Source: an uncultured Erysipelotrichaceae bacterium (GTDB lineage: Bacteria > Bacillota_I > Bacilli_A > Erysipelotrichales > Erysipelotrichaceae). Taken from it: a stretch of 54,983 bases of DNA. How positions within the stretch are numbered: the stretch's first letter is position 1; each line of letters starts with the position of its first letter. This document shows positions 16,655-25,826 of this stretch, piece by piece. The translations under genes were made by a program, and so were the position numbers. The DNA lies in assembly GCA_947385085.1 (NCBI GenBank), contig CANDJN010000012.1, positions 1 to 54,983 on the forward strand, given 5' to 3'. The notes under the pieces are model-generated. The model was not told where the DNA came from and made no database searches. It saw only the letters and a list, made by a program, of their open reading frames with translations.

Positions 16655-16703
16655 TTGACAAGCAATGAACAGAGATGTATTATTGTATTAGATCATTAAT
16701 ACA
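16655..16703 (+). promoter_or_regulatory. Promoter and GntR/YtrA operator of the ABC-2 operon
   Basis: TTGACA (16655-16660), 17 bp, TATTAT (16678-16683) form a strong promoter. Starting one base after the -10, TGTATTA (16684-16690) and TAATACA (16697-16703) form a perfect 7-bp inverted repeat around 6 bp. This matches the known YtrA-type operator form and overlaps the transcription start, so binding would block initiation. The operon itself encodes a YtrA-type regulator, implying autorepression. Confidence 0.75.
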
Positions 16704-16728
16704 GTGACACAGGAAAGGGAGAATCTTT

Positions 16729-17496
16729 ATGTTTTGGAAACTGTTAAAATTTGAATTGAATAGCGCTTATCGAAGCTTTGGATTATTTTATGTGATCCTA
16801 TTGGTGAGCGCGGCATTGATCGGTATTGGTACGATCTTACCGGATGGAAGTTTTTCTGTTATGTCGCATCTCTTTCTCGGCATGAGTACGATTTTTTATT
16901 CAGCAATGCTGATCGCGATCAATATTATAACCGTTGTTTTCATTATACAAGGGTATCGCAAGACCATGTATAAAAGAAACGCCTATTTAACGCATACATT
17001 GCCGATAACGACAAAGCAGCTGATGAGTGTGAAAATACTTTCCGCTGTGCTCTGGGTGTTTGCGACCGCACTGGTAGAGTTTCTTTCATTCTTAGTTATA
17101 TTGTTATTCTCCGGTCATATGGCAGAAATCACGAATGCAATACGAATCATTCCAAGGAGCTTGGCAACGATTGATAAGGGTGAATTATTCCTGGCGTTGT
17201 TTATGGGTGTGGTGTTATTGGTGGAGTCGATCACATTGCTTTATTTCATCGTGAATTTCATTTATTGCAGCTACGTGCAGCGCTTTCGCATTATGATTGC
17301 GATTATATTCATCATCGTTGCAGAAACCTTAGAATCGTTTTTCCTGAGCTGGTTCACTAATGATATTTTCATTTCGATGCTACATCTACCTGCTTTGGTG
17401 ATCAATTTAGCAATTACTGCGTTCTATTTGGTAATGATAATAATCTGGTTCTTTGGCAGTGTATATTTACTAAAACATAAAATGGAAGTGGAATAG
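16729..17496 (+). CDS. ABC-2-type permease
   Basis: A 255-aa membrane protein with about six helices and a short cytoplasmic loop KTMYKRNAYLTHTLPI between the second and third helices, typical of ABC-2 permeases of YtrC/D-like systems. It follows a good Shine-Dalgarno and is the first gene of an operon containing its regulator and ATPase. Such systems often respond to cell-wall-active agents; that role is inferred from family and layout. Confidence 0.8.
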   Translation: MFWKLLKFELNSAYRSFGLFYVILLVSAALIGIGTILPDGSFSVMSHLFLGMSTIFYSAMLIAINIITVVFIIQGYRKTMYKRNAYLTHTLPITTKQLMSVKILSAVLWVFATALVEFLSFLVILLFSGHMAEITNAIRIIPRSLATIDKGELFLALFMGVVLLVESITLLYFIVNFIYCSYVQRFRIMIAIIFIIVAETLESFFLSWFTNDIFISMLHLPALVINLAITAFYLVMIIIWFFGSVYLLKHKMEVE

Positions 17497-17497
17497 C

Positions 17498-17707
17498 ATG
17501 AATACGAAGAAGATGATAAACAGCGTATTGTTACTTGGGATTTTCTGGTATGTATATCTTGGATATTTAATGGTATTTGAAATGCGGATGCATCCGCTGT
17601 TTCTGATATTGTTAACATTATTACTGGGCGTCTTTTTCAAAGCCGTTCATCCGCTGTGCCGGCATTTGACATGTTCGCGTAAGAAGGTGAATTCTCATGA
17701 ACTTTGA
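17498..17707 (+). CDS. Small two-helix membrane protein
   Basis: A 69-aa protein with two hydrophobic segments (about residues 8-27 and 31-48) and a basic Cys/Arg/Lys-rich tail. It starts 1 nt after the permease stop and overlaps the regulator start by 11 nt, so it is coupled within the operon. It may be a small accessory subunit of the transporter. No family is recognised. Confidence 0.65.
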   Translation: MNTKKMINSVLLLGIFWYVYLGYLMVFEMRMHPLFLILLTLLLGVFFKAVHPLCRHLTCSRKKVNSHEL

Positions 17708-18053
17708 TGCCAACACTCCAATTTATTTACAGATCATGGATGATTTTAAAATTCAATTAATGAAAGGAATATGGAAGGGCGGCGACAAGGTGCCTTCTGT
17801 GCGGGAGTTGGCGGTTTCCTATGGCGTCAATCCTAATACGATCCAGCGTTCCTTGAGTGATTTGGAGCGGGAAGGGTATCTATATAGTGAGCGTACAAGC
17901 GGTCGGTTTATTACCAAAGAGGAAGGACGCTTGATTAAATTGAAAAAGGACTACGCGAATACGCTGGTAGATACGTGTATGCAAAAACTGCGTGAATTAA
18001 ATTTAAGTGATGAGGAAATTTTGGAAAGTGTGAAAGTGAGGCTGGAAAGATGA
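17697..18053 (+). CDS. GntR-family (YtrA subfamily) regulator
   Basis: A 118-aa repressor. The N-terminal winged helix shows the GntR pattern: PIYLQIMDDFKIQLMKGIW, KVPSVRELAVSYGVNPNTIQRSL and LEREGYLYSERTSGRFI. Only about 50 residues follow, too short for an effector domain, which defines the YtrA subfamily. Its likely operator is the inverted repeat at 16684-16703. It overlaps the ABC ATPase start by 4 nt. Confidence 0.9.
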   Translation: MNFDANTPIYLQIMDDFKIQLMKGIWKGGDKVPSVRELAVSYGVNPNTIQRSLSDLEREGYLYSERTSGRFITKEEGRLIKLKKDYANTLVDTCMQKLRELNLSDEEILESVKVRLER

Positions 18054-18751
18054 ATGATGTAATTGTAAAGGTAAATGGGCTAAGTAAAAGCTATGGCAAG
18101 CAGGAAGTGTTGAAACATGTCAGTTTTGTTTGTCAAGGTGGTTCAATTGTCGGCTTGCTGGGTCCCAATGGCAGTGGGAAAACAACCTTGATTAAGATTT
18201 TGACGGGACTCATTACCGCATATGATGGCGAGGTGGAAATTGCCGGTGAGCAGATCGGTGCGTTAAGCAAGGCTGTAGTATCGTATTTGCCGGATGAGCC
18301 GTATTTTGCGGATTGGATGCGAGCGAAGGATGCATTGGCAGTTTTCCACGATATGTATCAGGATTTTGATTATCAGCGGTGTCTGGAAATTATGAATCGC
18401 TTTAAGATTAGTGAAAAAATGCGCATTAAGACGATGTCTAAGGGAACAAAGGAAAAATTTCAGCTGGCGCTTGTGATGTCGCGTCATGCGAAGCTGATAA
18501 TCTTGGATGAACCGATCGGCGGTGTCGATCCGGCAGCACGAGAGGTGATATTGGATACGATATTAAGCAATTATCAGGAAGATCAGACGATTTTAATCGC
18601 GACACATTTAATTGCGGATATTGAACGCATCTTTGATACGGTATTTTTTATCAAAGAGGGCGAAATCATTTTGAATGAAAATGTTGAGGATTTGCGCAGC
18701 CGCACCAATCAATCGGTGGATGAGTTGTTCCGCGAAGCATTTAAATATTGA
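18050..18751 (+). CDS. ABC transporter ATPase (YtrB-like)
   Basis: A 233-aa ATPase. Walker A GPNGSGKTT is near residue 36, the signature is the degenerate MSKGTKEKFQLAL near 126, Walker B LIILDEPIGGVD near 148 and the H-loop ATHLI near 183. The LSGGQ-type signature as SKGTKEK is typical of ATPases paired with ABC-2 permeases under YtrA repressors. It is the last gene of the operon. Substrate unknown. Confidence 0.9.
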   Translation: MNDVIVKVNGLSKSYGKQEVLKHVSFVCQGGSIVGLLGPNGSGKTTLIKILTGLITAYDGEVEIAGEQIGALSKAVVSYLPDEPYFADWMRAKDALAVFHDMYQDFDYQRCLEIMNRFKISEKMRIKTMSKGTKEKFQLALVMSRHAKLIILDEPIGGVDPAAREVILDTILSNYQEDQTILIATHLIADIERIFDTVFFIKEGEIILNENVEDLRSRTNQSVDELFREAFKY

Positions 18752-18760
18752 GAAAGTATT

Positions 18761-18792
18761 ACGTGTATCATGAAAATGGTATGCGTTTTTTT
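18761..18792 (+). terminator. Terminator after the YtrA-type operon
   Basis: ACGTGTATCAT (18761-18771) pairs with ATGGTATGCGT (18776-18786) with three G-U pairs, followed by seven T's that run into the end of the convergent gene. Confidence 0.7.
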
Positions 18793-19354
18793 ATTGCGCA
18801 TGTATTATACATTGTATCCACCAGTGATATATTCCCATGCATATGACAAACAGCGTTTCTAAAAGCGTGGATACATGTCCCATTAATAAAAGCAGTAACA
18901 GTAACAGCGTGATGATGCAAAGATAGGGGGTGATAATGCGCTGCCATAATAACGGCTTTTGATAAATCGTACGACAGAGAAGAAAAAGAAACAGGATGAT
19001 ATAGGTTGCGGTTGCCAGTATTGCCAGATTGACATGAAGATGTGCCATGTTGGAGGTATTTTCGTGGTAGGGAATGCAAATGCTGATGACCATAAGCAAG
19101 CAAGAAAGCGTCAAAATGAACAGGACGCTTTTTTTGTTGATGTGAAGCTGCTTCATCAATATTCGAGTATAGCACCATAAGTAAAGGGCACAGGAAACAG
19201 CCCACAGTAAAACAAAGCAGAAGTGCTGCTTGGCATAGGCGATATGAGTCATGTTTTCGTATAGGGGATCCGCCATAAACCATGCCAGTATATTCATCAT
19301 AGGCAAGAGTATCCACGCCCAGTATATTTGACTTTTTAATAAATAGTCCCTCAT
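18791..19354 (-). CDS. Six-helix membrane protein of unknown function
   Basis: A 187-aa protein starting MRDYLLKSQIYW with about six hydrophobic segments, including a Leu-rich run near residue 140. The start at 19354 is chosen for a GAGG site 7 nt upstream on the minus strand. An extended -10 (TGGTATAAT read on the minus strand, 19379-19387) lies upstream. It is divergent from the type VII secretion locus and may or may not belong to it. No family recognised. Confidence 0.65.
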   Translation of the reverse strand: MRDYLLKSQIYWAWILLPMMNILAWFMADPLYENMTHIAYAKQHFCFVLLWAVSCALYLWCYTRILMKQLHINKKSVLFILTLSCLLMVISICIPYHENTSNMAHLHVNLAILATATYIILFLFLLCRTIYQKPLLWQRIITPYLCIITLLLLLLLLMGHVSTLLETLFVICMGIYHWWIQCIIHAQ

Positions 19355-19509
19355 CTGTAATCCTCGTTTCATCGTCGTATTATACCATGGAAGTCTAGGA
19401 CTATTATGTGAAATTATGTGAAAGCGCAAAATTATTTGGAATTTGGCTCATTTCAGCGAATAAGAATATAGACCATCTTAGTCAAGGTATCGTGAAAAGA
19501 GGTGATTTC

Positions 19510-20517
19510 ATGAAGAAGGTAAAGCAGTATGAAGTCTTAGAGGAGGGATGTTTAAAACTGACCCTATCAAGCAAAAAGGAATTTGATTCCTACATGCTCG
19601 AGGTGTTAAACCGCTATTCACAGGCATTGCCGTGTCGCATGAAGCAGCGATCCTCAATTACTTTTTTCTATGATATTGGGGAGCAGCTTTCCTTGCCGGT
19701 GCTGTTGCGGCTCAATGAATTTGAAGAACGGGATGCATATACTTTTTTGTCACAGCTGTTTGATTCTATCATTGCATGTGAGAAGGAGCTGCCGTTATTT
19801 GCATCTATCGATTGTATTTTTTATGAATTGGACAAGGAAGCCTTTTCGTTTGTCATTTTACCAATTCATGATCATTCCTACGATAACGATTGGGTTGCCT
19901 TCTTAAAGGAACTGCTTAAAGCGATGCGTTTTCCTAAGGATTCTTTATACGGATGCTTATGTGCATTGTGTATGAAGGAAGGCTTGACGCCATTGGGTAT
20001 TGCGGATCAATTGCGGCAGTGGAAAAGCGATCATCGCTTGCTTACCCGCTTACGCATGGCTTGGATAAGATGGCGCGAACAAAAGGAGCGGATGCAGAGT
20101 AATGATCGAAACTTGCAAGAAGAACGCCAGCGAATACGCTTTGCCCAGCGAGCCAATCAAATGGAAAGTACGGAGATACATTCCCCGGCAGCGTCAAATG
20201 ATACGGTTGTTTTGTTTCCTGCGGCGGGTAAAGGATGTTTGAAGGATGAACTAGGTCATTGTTTTTCGCTTCGGGAAGAAACACGAATCGGGCGCAGTGA
20301 ACAATGCGATATTGTCTTGGCGCATCCAACGGTTTCCCTTCATCATGCCTGTATAAAAAAGGATCAGAGCGGATGCTATATCATTGATCAAGGCTCAAGC
20401 AACGGCACACGTTTAAACGGCAAAAAGCTGAAGCAGGGAAAATCAGTGCATTTACATGATCAAGATGTGATTCTGTTTGCGGATGTCGCAATGGTGTATG
20501 CGGAACAGGGCGCATGA
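19510..20517 (+). CDS. FHA-domain protein with DUF6382-like N-terminal domain (T7SS locus)
   Basis: A 335-aa cytoplasmic protein. Residues ~1-190 match the style of DUF6382, a domain found with FHA domains. Then comes a charged helical linker (RWREQKERMQS...), and residues ~255-325 are an FHA domain with RIGRSEQCDI, HPTVSLHHACI and GSSNGTRLNG. The Arg, Ser, His and Asn residues used to bind phosphothreonine are present. The start at 19510 follows AAAGAGGTGATTTC. It overlaps the PP2C gene by 4 nt. Inference: it reads phosphorylation set by the kinase two genes downstream. Confidence 0.85.
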   Translation: MKKVKQYEVLEEGCLKLTLSSKKEFDSYMLEVLNRYSQALPCRMKQRSSITFFYDIGEQLSLPVLLRLNEFEERDAYTFLSQLFDSIIACEKELPLFASIDCIFYELDKEAFSFVILPIHDHSYDNDWVAFLKELLKAMRFPKDSLYGCLCALCMKEGLTPLGIADQLRQWKSDHRLLTRLRMAWIRWREQKERMQSNDRNLQEERQRIRFAQRANQMESTEIHSPAASNDTVVLFPAAGKGCLKDELGHCFSLREETRIGRSEQCDIVLAHPTVSLHHACIKKDQSGCYIIDQGSSNGTRLNGKKLKQGKSVHLHDQDVILFADVAMVYAEQGA

Positions 20518-21242
20518 AATACTCTTTTTACAGCACGGCGGGCAGAATCAAGGCAGTTAATGAGGATGCGTTGTTATTACAGGTTGCTATATGTGGAAGC
20601 AGTGTTCGGGGAATGGTTGCCGTATGCGATGGGGTAAGCAGCTTATCCAATAGTTCACGAACCAGCGCCTTTGTGATAAGGCAGCTGCACATACTGTTTG
20701 AACGATGGAAAAAGCATTCGATACAGCCGCAGTGTGAACTGCTAAAAATACATCGGCAGCTATACGAAAAGGGACAGCGTGATCATCGTCGATATGGAAC
20801 AACATGCTCGCTATTTCTATTTGAGGATGATGCATATGATATTTATCATATCGGGGACAGCCGTATTTATCTCATGCAGGATAAGCTTTCACTATTAACT
20901 GTGGATCAGACATTGGCGCAAATGAAATATGATCGCCGCATCATATCTTTTGCGGAATATACGCATAGTGATGAACGCCATGTGTTGACGCAATGTCTTG
21001 GAATCAGCACGCCGTTACAAATGGTTCATTTTCAGGGGAAATGGAATGAAAGCGATGCGGTATTCGTGTGCAGTGATGGAATCAGTAACGCATTGGATGA
21101 GGCAATACTACAGGAATATGTGCGACGGTTTCTTCATGCAAAGCAACAAGGACAGGCAAAAGCGATGGCACATAAGGCAATGGCAAAGGGCGAACGAGAC
21201 AATTTGAGTGCCGTATTGTTTACTCGTGGTGATGGCTTATGA
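20514..21242 (+). CDS. PP2C-type Ser/Thr phosphatase (T7SS locus)
   Basis: A 242-aa metal-dependent phosphatase of the PP2C/Stp1 family. All metal-binding motifs are visible: NEDA near residue 16, VAVCDGVSS near 38, GDSRIYL near 117, CSDGISNALD near 184 and ERDNLSAVLF near 226. It overlaps the FHA gene (4 nt) upstream and the kinase gene (4 nt) downstream. It should remove phosphates added by the neighbouring kinase. Confidence 0.93.
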   Translation: MKYSFYSTAGRIKAVNEDALLLQVAICGSSVRGMVAVCDGVSSLSNSSRTSAFVIRQLHILFERWKKHSIQPQCELLKIHRQLYEKGQRDHRRYGTTCSLFLFEDDAYDIYHIGDSRIYLMQDKLSLLTVDQTLAQMKYDRRIISFAEYTHSDERHVLTQCLGISTPLQMVHFQGKWNESDAVFVCSDGISNALDEAILQEYVRRFLHAKQQGQAKAMAHKAMAKGERDNLSAVLFTRGDGL

Positions 21243-23023
21243 CGCGCTATCGCAAGGTTAGATTATTGGGGAAAGGGGGAATGGGGGAAGTATGGCAGGT
21301 GCATGATCAGGCACTGAACTGTGATTGGGCGATGAAGCTGTTAGCGGAAACTGCCGACATTCACCAGCGACAAGCCTTTGCCTTGGAAACTGAAATTTTA
21401 ACCAAATTGAATCATCCCGGCATTCCACGCATCGTTGATAAGCTTAGTGAACCACAAGGGGTTATCATGGATTTGGTTTCTGGTATTCCCTTGTCGCAGT
21501 ATGGTAAAGCAATCAGTGAAACGCAGTTAATTGATTGGGGAACTCAGCTGCTTCATATTCTGATTCATATTCATGAACAAGGAATTTTGTATCTTGATTG
21601 TAAGCCGGACAATATTATGCTGGATGAAAACGGACAGCTGCATCTGGTTGATTTTGGCATCGCTTGTTGGAAACAGAATCAAAGTCAGCGTGATCTGCAT
21701 TATGGTACGGTGGGATTTGCGCCCTTAGAACAATATGAAGCGGGCATATTGGATGAGCGATGTGATGTGTATGCATTTGGCAAGACACTGATTTCATTGG
21801 CGCTGGGAATTCATCATGGTGAACATTTGGCGCAGCTGCACGGCAGCGATACGACGCTGTCACAGGGCTTGCGTATCATCTTGGATGGCTGTGTCCATGA
21901 AAAGATGAGGATGCGCTATCCGGATATGAAATTGCTTTTGAGCGATTGGCAGCGGATGGGGAATGTGCGGCAGGACATCAAAGCTCGACAAAAACGTTCT
22001 AAACAGCTATTGAGCTTGTGTGTTGCCATCGGCACTATCTGTTATTTTCTTGCCTTTTCACAATGGTTTCTCGATCAGCGTGAACAGGCAAAACGCTTTG
22101 AAGCAGCGATGCGAGATTCCAATTACAGTCTGGCAATCCGTTTGGATCATAACCAAATAGAGCCGTTTGTTCAACTATATGAAAAGACATATCGTGATAC
22201 GCTCAAGCAACAAAAGCCAACAGACTCTTATATGGAATCAATACAAAAAGCTCGTTATGCGGCAATTCAAGCAGTGGCCGCGCATGATTTAAATCCGGAT
22301 ATTTGCGATGATGATTTTTTATATCGCTTGGCACGGGATGCGCTGTTAACACAGGATGAGGAATTGCTTTCCTTTGCCCAGGAAATGGTGAGCCATATGG
22401 ATCAAACAAGCCTTCGTACCTTGTTGGAACAGCTGTGTCAATGGTATAAAGAACCGCTTCTCGCCGTAGCTGACATGGAACAGCGCTATGCCACATGGAT
22501 GGCAACCGCAAAGCAGGATGACCATTTCATCGAGCTTGGGTTAATGGCAGCGCAAATCTATGAGCTGCATTCTATGGAGCTTTCCGATGATGGCTATGAG
22601 CATTGGCAACTATGGATGGAACAGCTGGATACGCATCGGCTGAAACAGGATGAAGGATGGCTGAGTGAGGAATATTTGAGCCTGCTTTATCGGATGAGAG
22701 CGGACAGCTATTATCAATATGGCCGATATTTAAAGAATCGCCGCAATTATGATCAGGCTGCGGTGATGTTTACCAAGCTGCGAGAGCTGGAACAAGCGAT
22801 GAGCAAAGAAGGATTGGCGGATGAACAAGTGCGGTATGAGTGCGGCAATGCCTGTCTTTATCTTTTTCAGGAAGGAGAAAAACAAATGGAACACTTGGAT
22901 TTATTGGATCAGGCGAAAGTATATTATGAAGCAGCTTTGTTATTGCAGGATGATTATCCGCAGGCACAGCGTGGATTAAAGGATTGTCAACGGCTGCTTT
23001 CTTACTGGGGAGGTGCACAATGA
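21239..23023 (+). CDS. Membrane Ser/Thr protein kinase with TPR-like C-terminal region (T7SS locus)
   Basis: A 594-aa protein. Residues ~1-235 are a PknB-type kinase: glycine loop GKGGMGEV at 10-17, ATP Lys in WAMKLL near 33, catalytic Asp120 in YLDCKPDN, DFG at 138-140 and an activation segment with GTVGFAPLEQYE. The HRD motif reads YLD, but the Asp, Lys and Asn needed for catalysis remain. One membrane helix lies near 260-280. The remainder is helical and TPR-like. This cytosolic kinase-TM-helical layout matches EssB/YukC, the T7SS pseudokinase, which is otherwise missing. It overlaps both neighbours by 4 nt. Confidence 0.88.
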   Translation: MTRYRKVRLLGKGGMGEVWQVHDQALNCDWAMKLLAETADIHQRQAFALETEILTKLNHPGIPRIVDKLSEPQGVIMDLVSGIPLSQYGKAISETQLIDWGTQLLHILIHIHEQGILYLDCKPDNIMLDENGQLHLVDFGIACWKQNQSQRDLHYGTVGFAPLEQYEAGILDERCDVYAFGKTLISLALGIHHGEHLAQLHGSDTTLSQGLRIILDGCVHEKMRMRYPDMKLLLSDWQRMGNVRQDIKARQKRSKQLLSLCVAIGTICYFLAFSQWFLDQREQAKRFEAAMRDSNYSLAIRLDHNQIEPFVQLYEKTYRDTLKQQKPTDSYMESIQKARYAAIQAVAAHDLNPDICDDDFLYRLARDALLTQDEELLSFAQEMVSHMDQTSLRTLLEQLCQWYKEPLLAVADMEQRYATWMATAKQDDHFIELGLMAAQIYELHSMELSDDGYEHWQLWMEQLDTHRLKQDEGWLSEEYLSLLYRMRADSYYQYGRYLKNRRNYDQAAVMFTKLRELEQAMSKEGLADEQVRYECGNACLYLFQEGEKQMEHLDLLDQAKVYYEAALLLQDDYPQAQRGLKDCQRLLSYWGGAQ

Positions 23024-23232
23024 TAACATACCGGGGTATGGCGCTGTTCTTTCTTCTATGCGGAAGTGGCGCTTATCTATGCGCATTATGGCTGTGGCGG
23101 CAGAAAAAGCACGCTGCGAAACCAAAGGAAAAGCGGCGTCAACAGAAACAGGAAAATGAAAAAACGACGATACTGGGACAACAGTGGGAGGATCAAATAT
23201 GCGAATATACAAAAATGGACGACGTTGGATAA
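23020..23232 (+). CDS. Small one-TM protein with a TTILG motif (T7SS locus)
   Basis: A 70-aa protein with a hydrophobic helix (residues ~6-26), then a basic linker (RRQQKQENEK), then the sequence TTILGQQWEDQ and an acidic end. GGGGAGGTG precedes the ATG, which overlaps the kinase stop (ATGA). Its end overlaps the start of the next gene. Paired threonines before a hydrophobic residue, as in TTILG, resemble sites phosphorylated by PknB-type kinases and bound by FHA domains; this is inference. Confidence 0.65.
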   Translation: MITYRGMALFFLLCGSGAYLCALWLWRQKKHAAKPKEKRRQQKQENEKTTILGQQWEDQICEYTKMDDVG

Positions 23233-25826
23233 CGTGTATGACACTGCTGGTTATGCTTGGGCTGATGAGTGCCTGCGTGAATCAGTTTGCGACCGTGAAT
23301 CAAGGCACAGCGCCCATACAGGATGAAGAACAGGCCGTGGACAAAGATGCGATTGTAGAGGCAGCGGGCATTGCGATATTGGCAGGGAATGTGAATTTGG
23401 TTAGTGAGGCACTTCCACATCAAAGTGAACCGCTGATCATTGATTTATATGGCGATAAGGATAAAGAAGTTGAGGTTTCTGTCAATGGGCAGATCGTCGC
23501 GGTAAGCTGGGAGGAAGAAGAGCGTTATGCGCATGGACAGGTTATGTTGTCACAGGAGGGAGTCTTTCGGCTTTCGGTACAGATAAAGGATGGGGAATCT
23601 ATGCGGACAGTAGAAACGCTTCCGGTCATGATGGATGTGGAATCTCCACAGCTTCAAATCCTTTTGGATAATGAGATCGTAAGCGAATTACCCGCCTATC
23701 TTGATCATGAGGCGACATTAAAGTGGAAGGTAAGCGACGCTTTTTTCGATCCGGATAACAGTGTGATAGCGGATCATGATCAAGCACTGCCTATCCGCTG
23801 GGAAGCAGTAGAAAACCATTGGGAAGGAACGTACGTATTAAAGGAAGGTGTGCATTCCTTAAAGGTTTGTGTAATGGATGCGGTCAAGCATGAACAATGT
23901 CGCATGGATAGTGTGATTGTAGATGTGAAACAGCCTGTGGTAACCATTGAATATGAGCCACAAAAGACATATCAGGAAGCATTTCCGGTTGCGTTTACGA
24001 TTTCGGATGATCATGCGATTGCGAATGATTCCATGGTTTCCCTGACCTGTGATGGTGAGTCACACCCAATCGCAATAGATTGGCAAGAAACAAAACAAGG
24101 ATTCAAAGGAAGCTTTATACATTCTAAGATGGGACAATGTTCTTTATCATTTCACATCAAGGATCAAGCGGGACATACTGCGGTTTATGAAACACCATCG
24201 GGCATACAAAATACATTTGAACATGACTTTTTATTGGATTCTATTCATCCCCAGCTGGAAATGAATGATATTCCCGCTATGAATAATCAGCCGCAGGCAA
24301 TCACCTTGTATTTAAAGGATGATCATTTGGATCAAAATGCGATTCATGTGGAGACAACACTTGATGATCATGAAATTAATATTCCCTTTACTTGGGAGAA
24401 TAAGAGTGATGGATGGTTGGGAAAAGCATTGATTTCACAGGATGGCAGCTATCGTATGCGGATAAATGCCAAAGATGATGCCGGCAATATACTATGTTAT
24501 AAGGGGCAATGCGGCCAAATCGAATATGCGTTTACCATCGATTCACAGGCACCAAAGTTGGAATTATCGCATAGCGGTCATGATTACTATTGTAATGATG
24601 ATACGAAGGTAACCTTTTCCGCATTTGATCCCCATCTCGCTTTTTATCAGCTGTTTGTCTATCGGGATCATACGATTGTGGATACAAGATCCGGACATGA
24701 TAGTGAAGCTCTTTCATTTATGCTTGATCAAGAAGGGAATTATGAGATCGTTGCGATGGCACAGGATCATGCCGGTAATGTGAATCAAATACGCGATCAG
24801 TTTATCATAGATTGCCAGCCACCTAAGCTTGAAGCGCTTTTTAATGAAGTACCGGCTGTGAACGGTCAAGTGTTTATGAGTAATCGTGATGTGAACCTTC
24901 ATGTGTCATGGCAGGATTCGTATTTAAAGACCGCTGAGCTTCATGTGTGGAAGAACCATGAGGAAATACCGCTGAAGGTGGATGCGCAGAGTGTGGATCT
25001 GAAGCTTGCGGCGATTCAAGATCGTGAGGATAGCTATGAAATTTCCGTGCTGTTAACGGATTATGCCGGTAATGAAACGAAGGCTGATTATTCGCTGCGC
25101 ATGGATACATATTTACCGACATTGCAATTTGTCGATGATCCGTTTCAGGGAAAAGCACGCAATATTGCATGGAGGCCGCGCTTACAAAAGGAGGATGAGG
25201 CATTTCATGTCAGCGATGTCATTCTTTATCGTAATCAACAGCTTGTAAAGGATTTTCATTGGGGTGATACGATTACAGCGGAAGGACGATATTTATTGAC
25301 GTTAAGCGTTCGTGATGAAGCGATGAATGAAGCAGCCTTACTGCCACCCTTTGCCTTTACGATTGATCATACGCCACCCGCCATTCGCATCTTAGAAGCA
25401 CAGCGTCAGGAGGAGCTATGGGATCATCATGTTTCGATTGACAGTGAATTATGCTTGTACATACAGGATGCTTTATCCGATGAGGTGAATATCCATACAC
25501 TATTTTTTGATGGGGAGCCTTTGGATTTATCGCAACGAAGACAAGATGAAAAAGGGATGTGGTATTATCCATTACAATTTGATCGAGAGGGTCATGTGCC
25601 CCTGCAAATGGATGTCAGTGATGAAGCCGGCAATCATAGCGTCGAAACAATTGTATTTCAAGTGTCAAAACAGTTGAAGCAGTCTGATGTAAAGACTGTT
25701 AATCCCAAACAAGAGCCAGCGAATATCCCATCTGAACATACTTCCTATCAAGGCGTAGTGCTTAGCGCAATCAGTATAACTCTGATGTTTTCCCTATGGA
25801 TTAAAAAAGTCTATGCGGCTAAATAG
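23199..25826 (+). CDS. Large Ig-like-repeat surface lipoprotein (T7SS locus)
   Basis: An 875-aa exported protein. The N-terminus has basic residues, a hydrophobic run and a lipobox MSAC (Cys ~26). The bulk is a series of about seven to nine Ig-like beta-sandwich units, each ending in a phrase such as DDAGNIL, QDHAGNVNQI, DYAGNETKAD or DEAGNHSVE and starting with a D/S-x-x-PxL pattern. The last residues form a membrane helix with a Lys-rich end. Start at 23199 after GGGAGG. Anchored at both ends, it could form an external stalk for the secretion machine; EsaA/YueB has a comparable large external part. Confidence 0.75.
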   Translation: MRIYKNGRRWITCMTLLVMLGLMSACVNQFATVNQGTAPIQDEEQAVDKDAIVEAAGIAILAGNVNLVSEALPHQSEPLIIDLYGDKDKEVEVSVNGQIVAVSWEEEERYAHGQVMLSQEGVFRLSVQIKDGESMRTVETLPVMMDVESPQLQILLDNEIVSELPAYLDHEATLKWKVSDAFFDPDNSVIADHDQALPIRWEAVENHWEGTYVLKEGVHSLKVCVMDAVKHEQCRMDSVIVDVKQPVVTIEYEPQKTYQEAFPVAFTISDDHAIANDSMVSLTCDGESHPIAIDWQETKQGFKGSFIHSKMGQCSLSFHIKDQAGHTAVYETPSGIQNTFEHDFLLDSIHPQLEMNDIPAMNNQPQAITLYLKDDHLDQNAIHVETTLDDHEINIPFTWENKSDGWLGKALISQDGSYRMRINAKDDAGNILCYKGQCGQIEYAFTIDSQAPKLELSHSGHDYYCNDDTKVTFSAFDPHLAFYQLFVYRDHTIVDTRSGHDSEALSFMLDQEGNYEIVAMAQDHAGNVNQIRDQFIIDCQPPKLEALFNEVPAVNGQVFMSNRDVNLHVSWQDSYLKTAELHVWKNHEEIPLKVDAQSVDLKLAAIQDREDSYEISVLLTDYAGNETKADYSLRMDTYLPTLQFVDDPFQGKARNIAWRPRLQKEDEAFHVSDVILYRNQQLVKDFHWGDTITAEGRYLLTLSVRDEAMNEAALLPPFAFTIDHTPPAIRILEAQRQEELWDHHVSIDSELCLYIQDALSDEVNIHTLFFDGEPLDLSQRRQDEKGMWYYPLQFDREGHVPLQMDVSDEAGNHSVETIVFQVSKQLKQSDVKTVNPKQEPANIPSEHTSYQGVVLSAISITLMFSLWIKKVYAAK

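Noticed and set aside
18768..19316. Second minus-strand frame over the six-helix membrane gene
   Set aside because: Same strand but another frame; its His/Ser-rich translation is a shadow, while the 18791-19354 frame gives clean membrane helices and a good start site.
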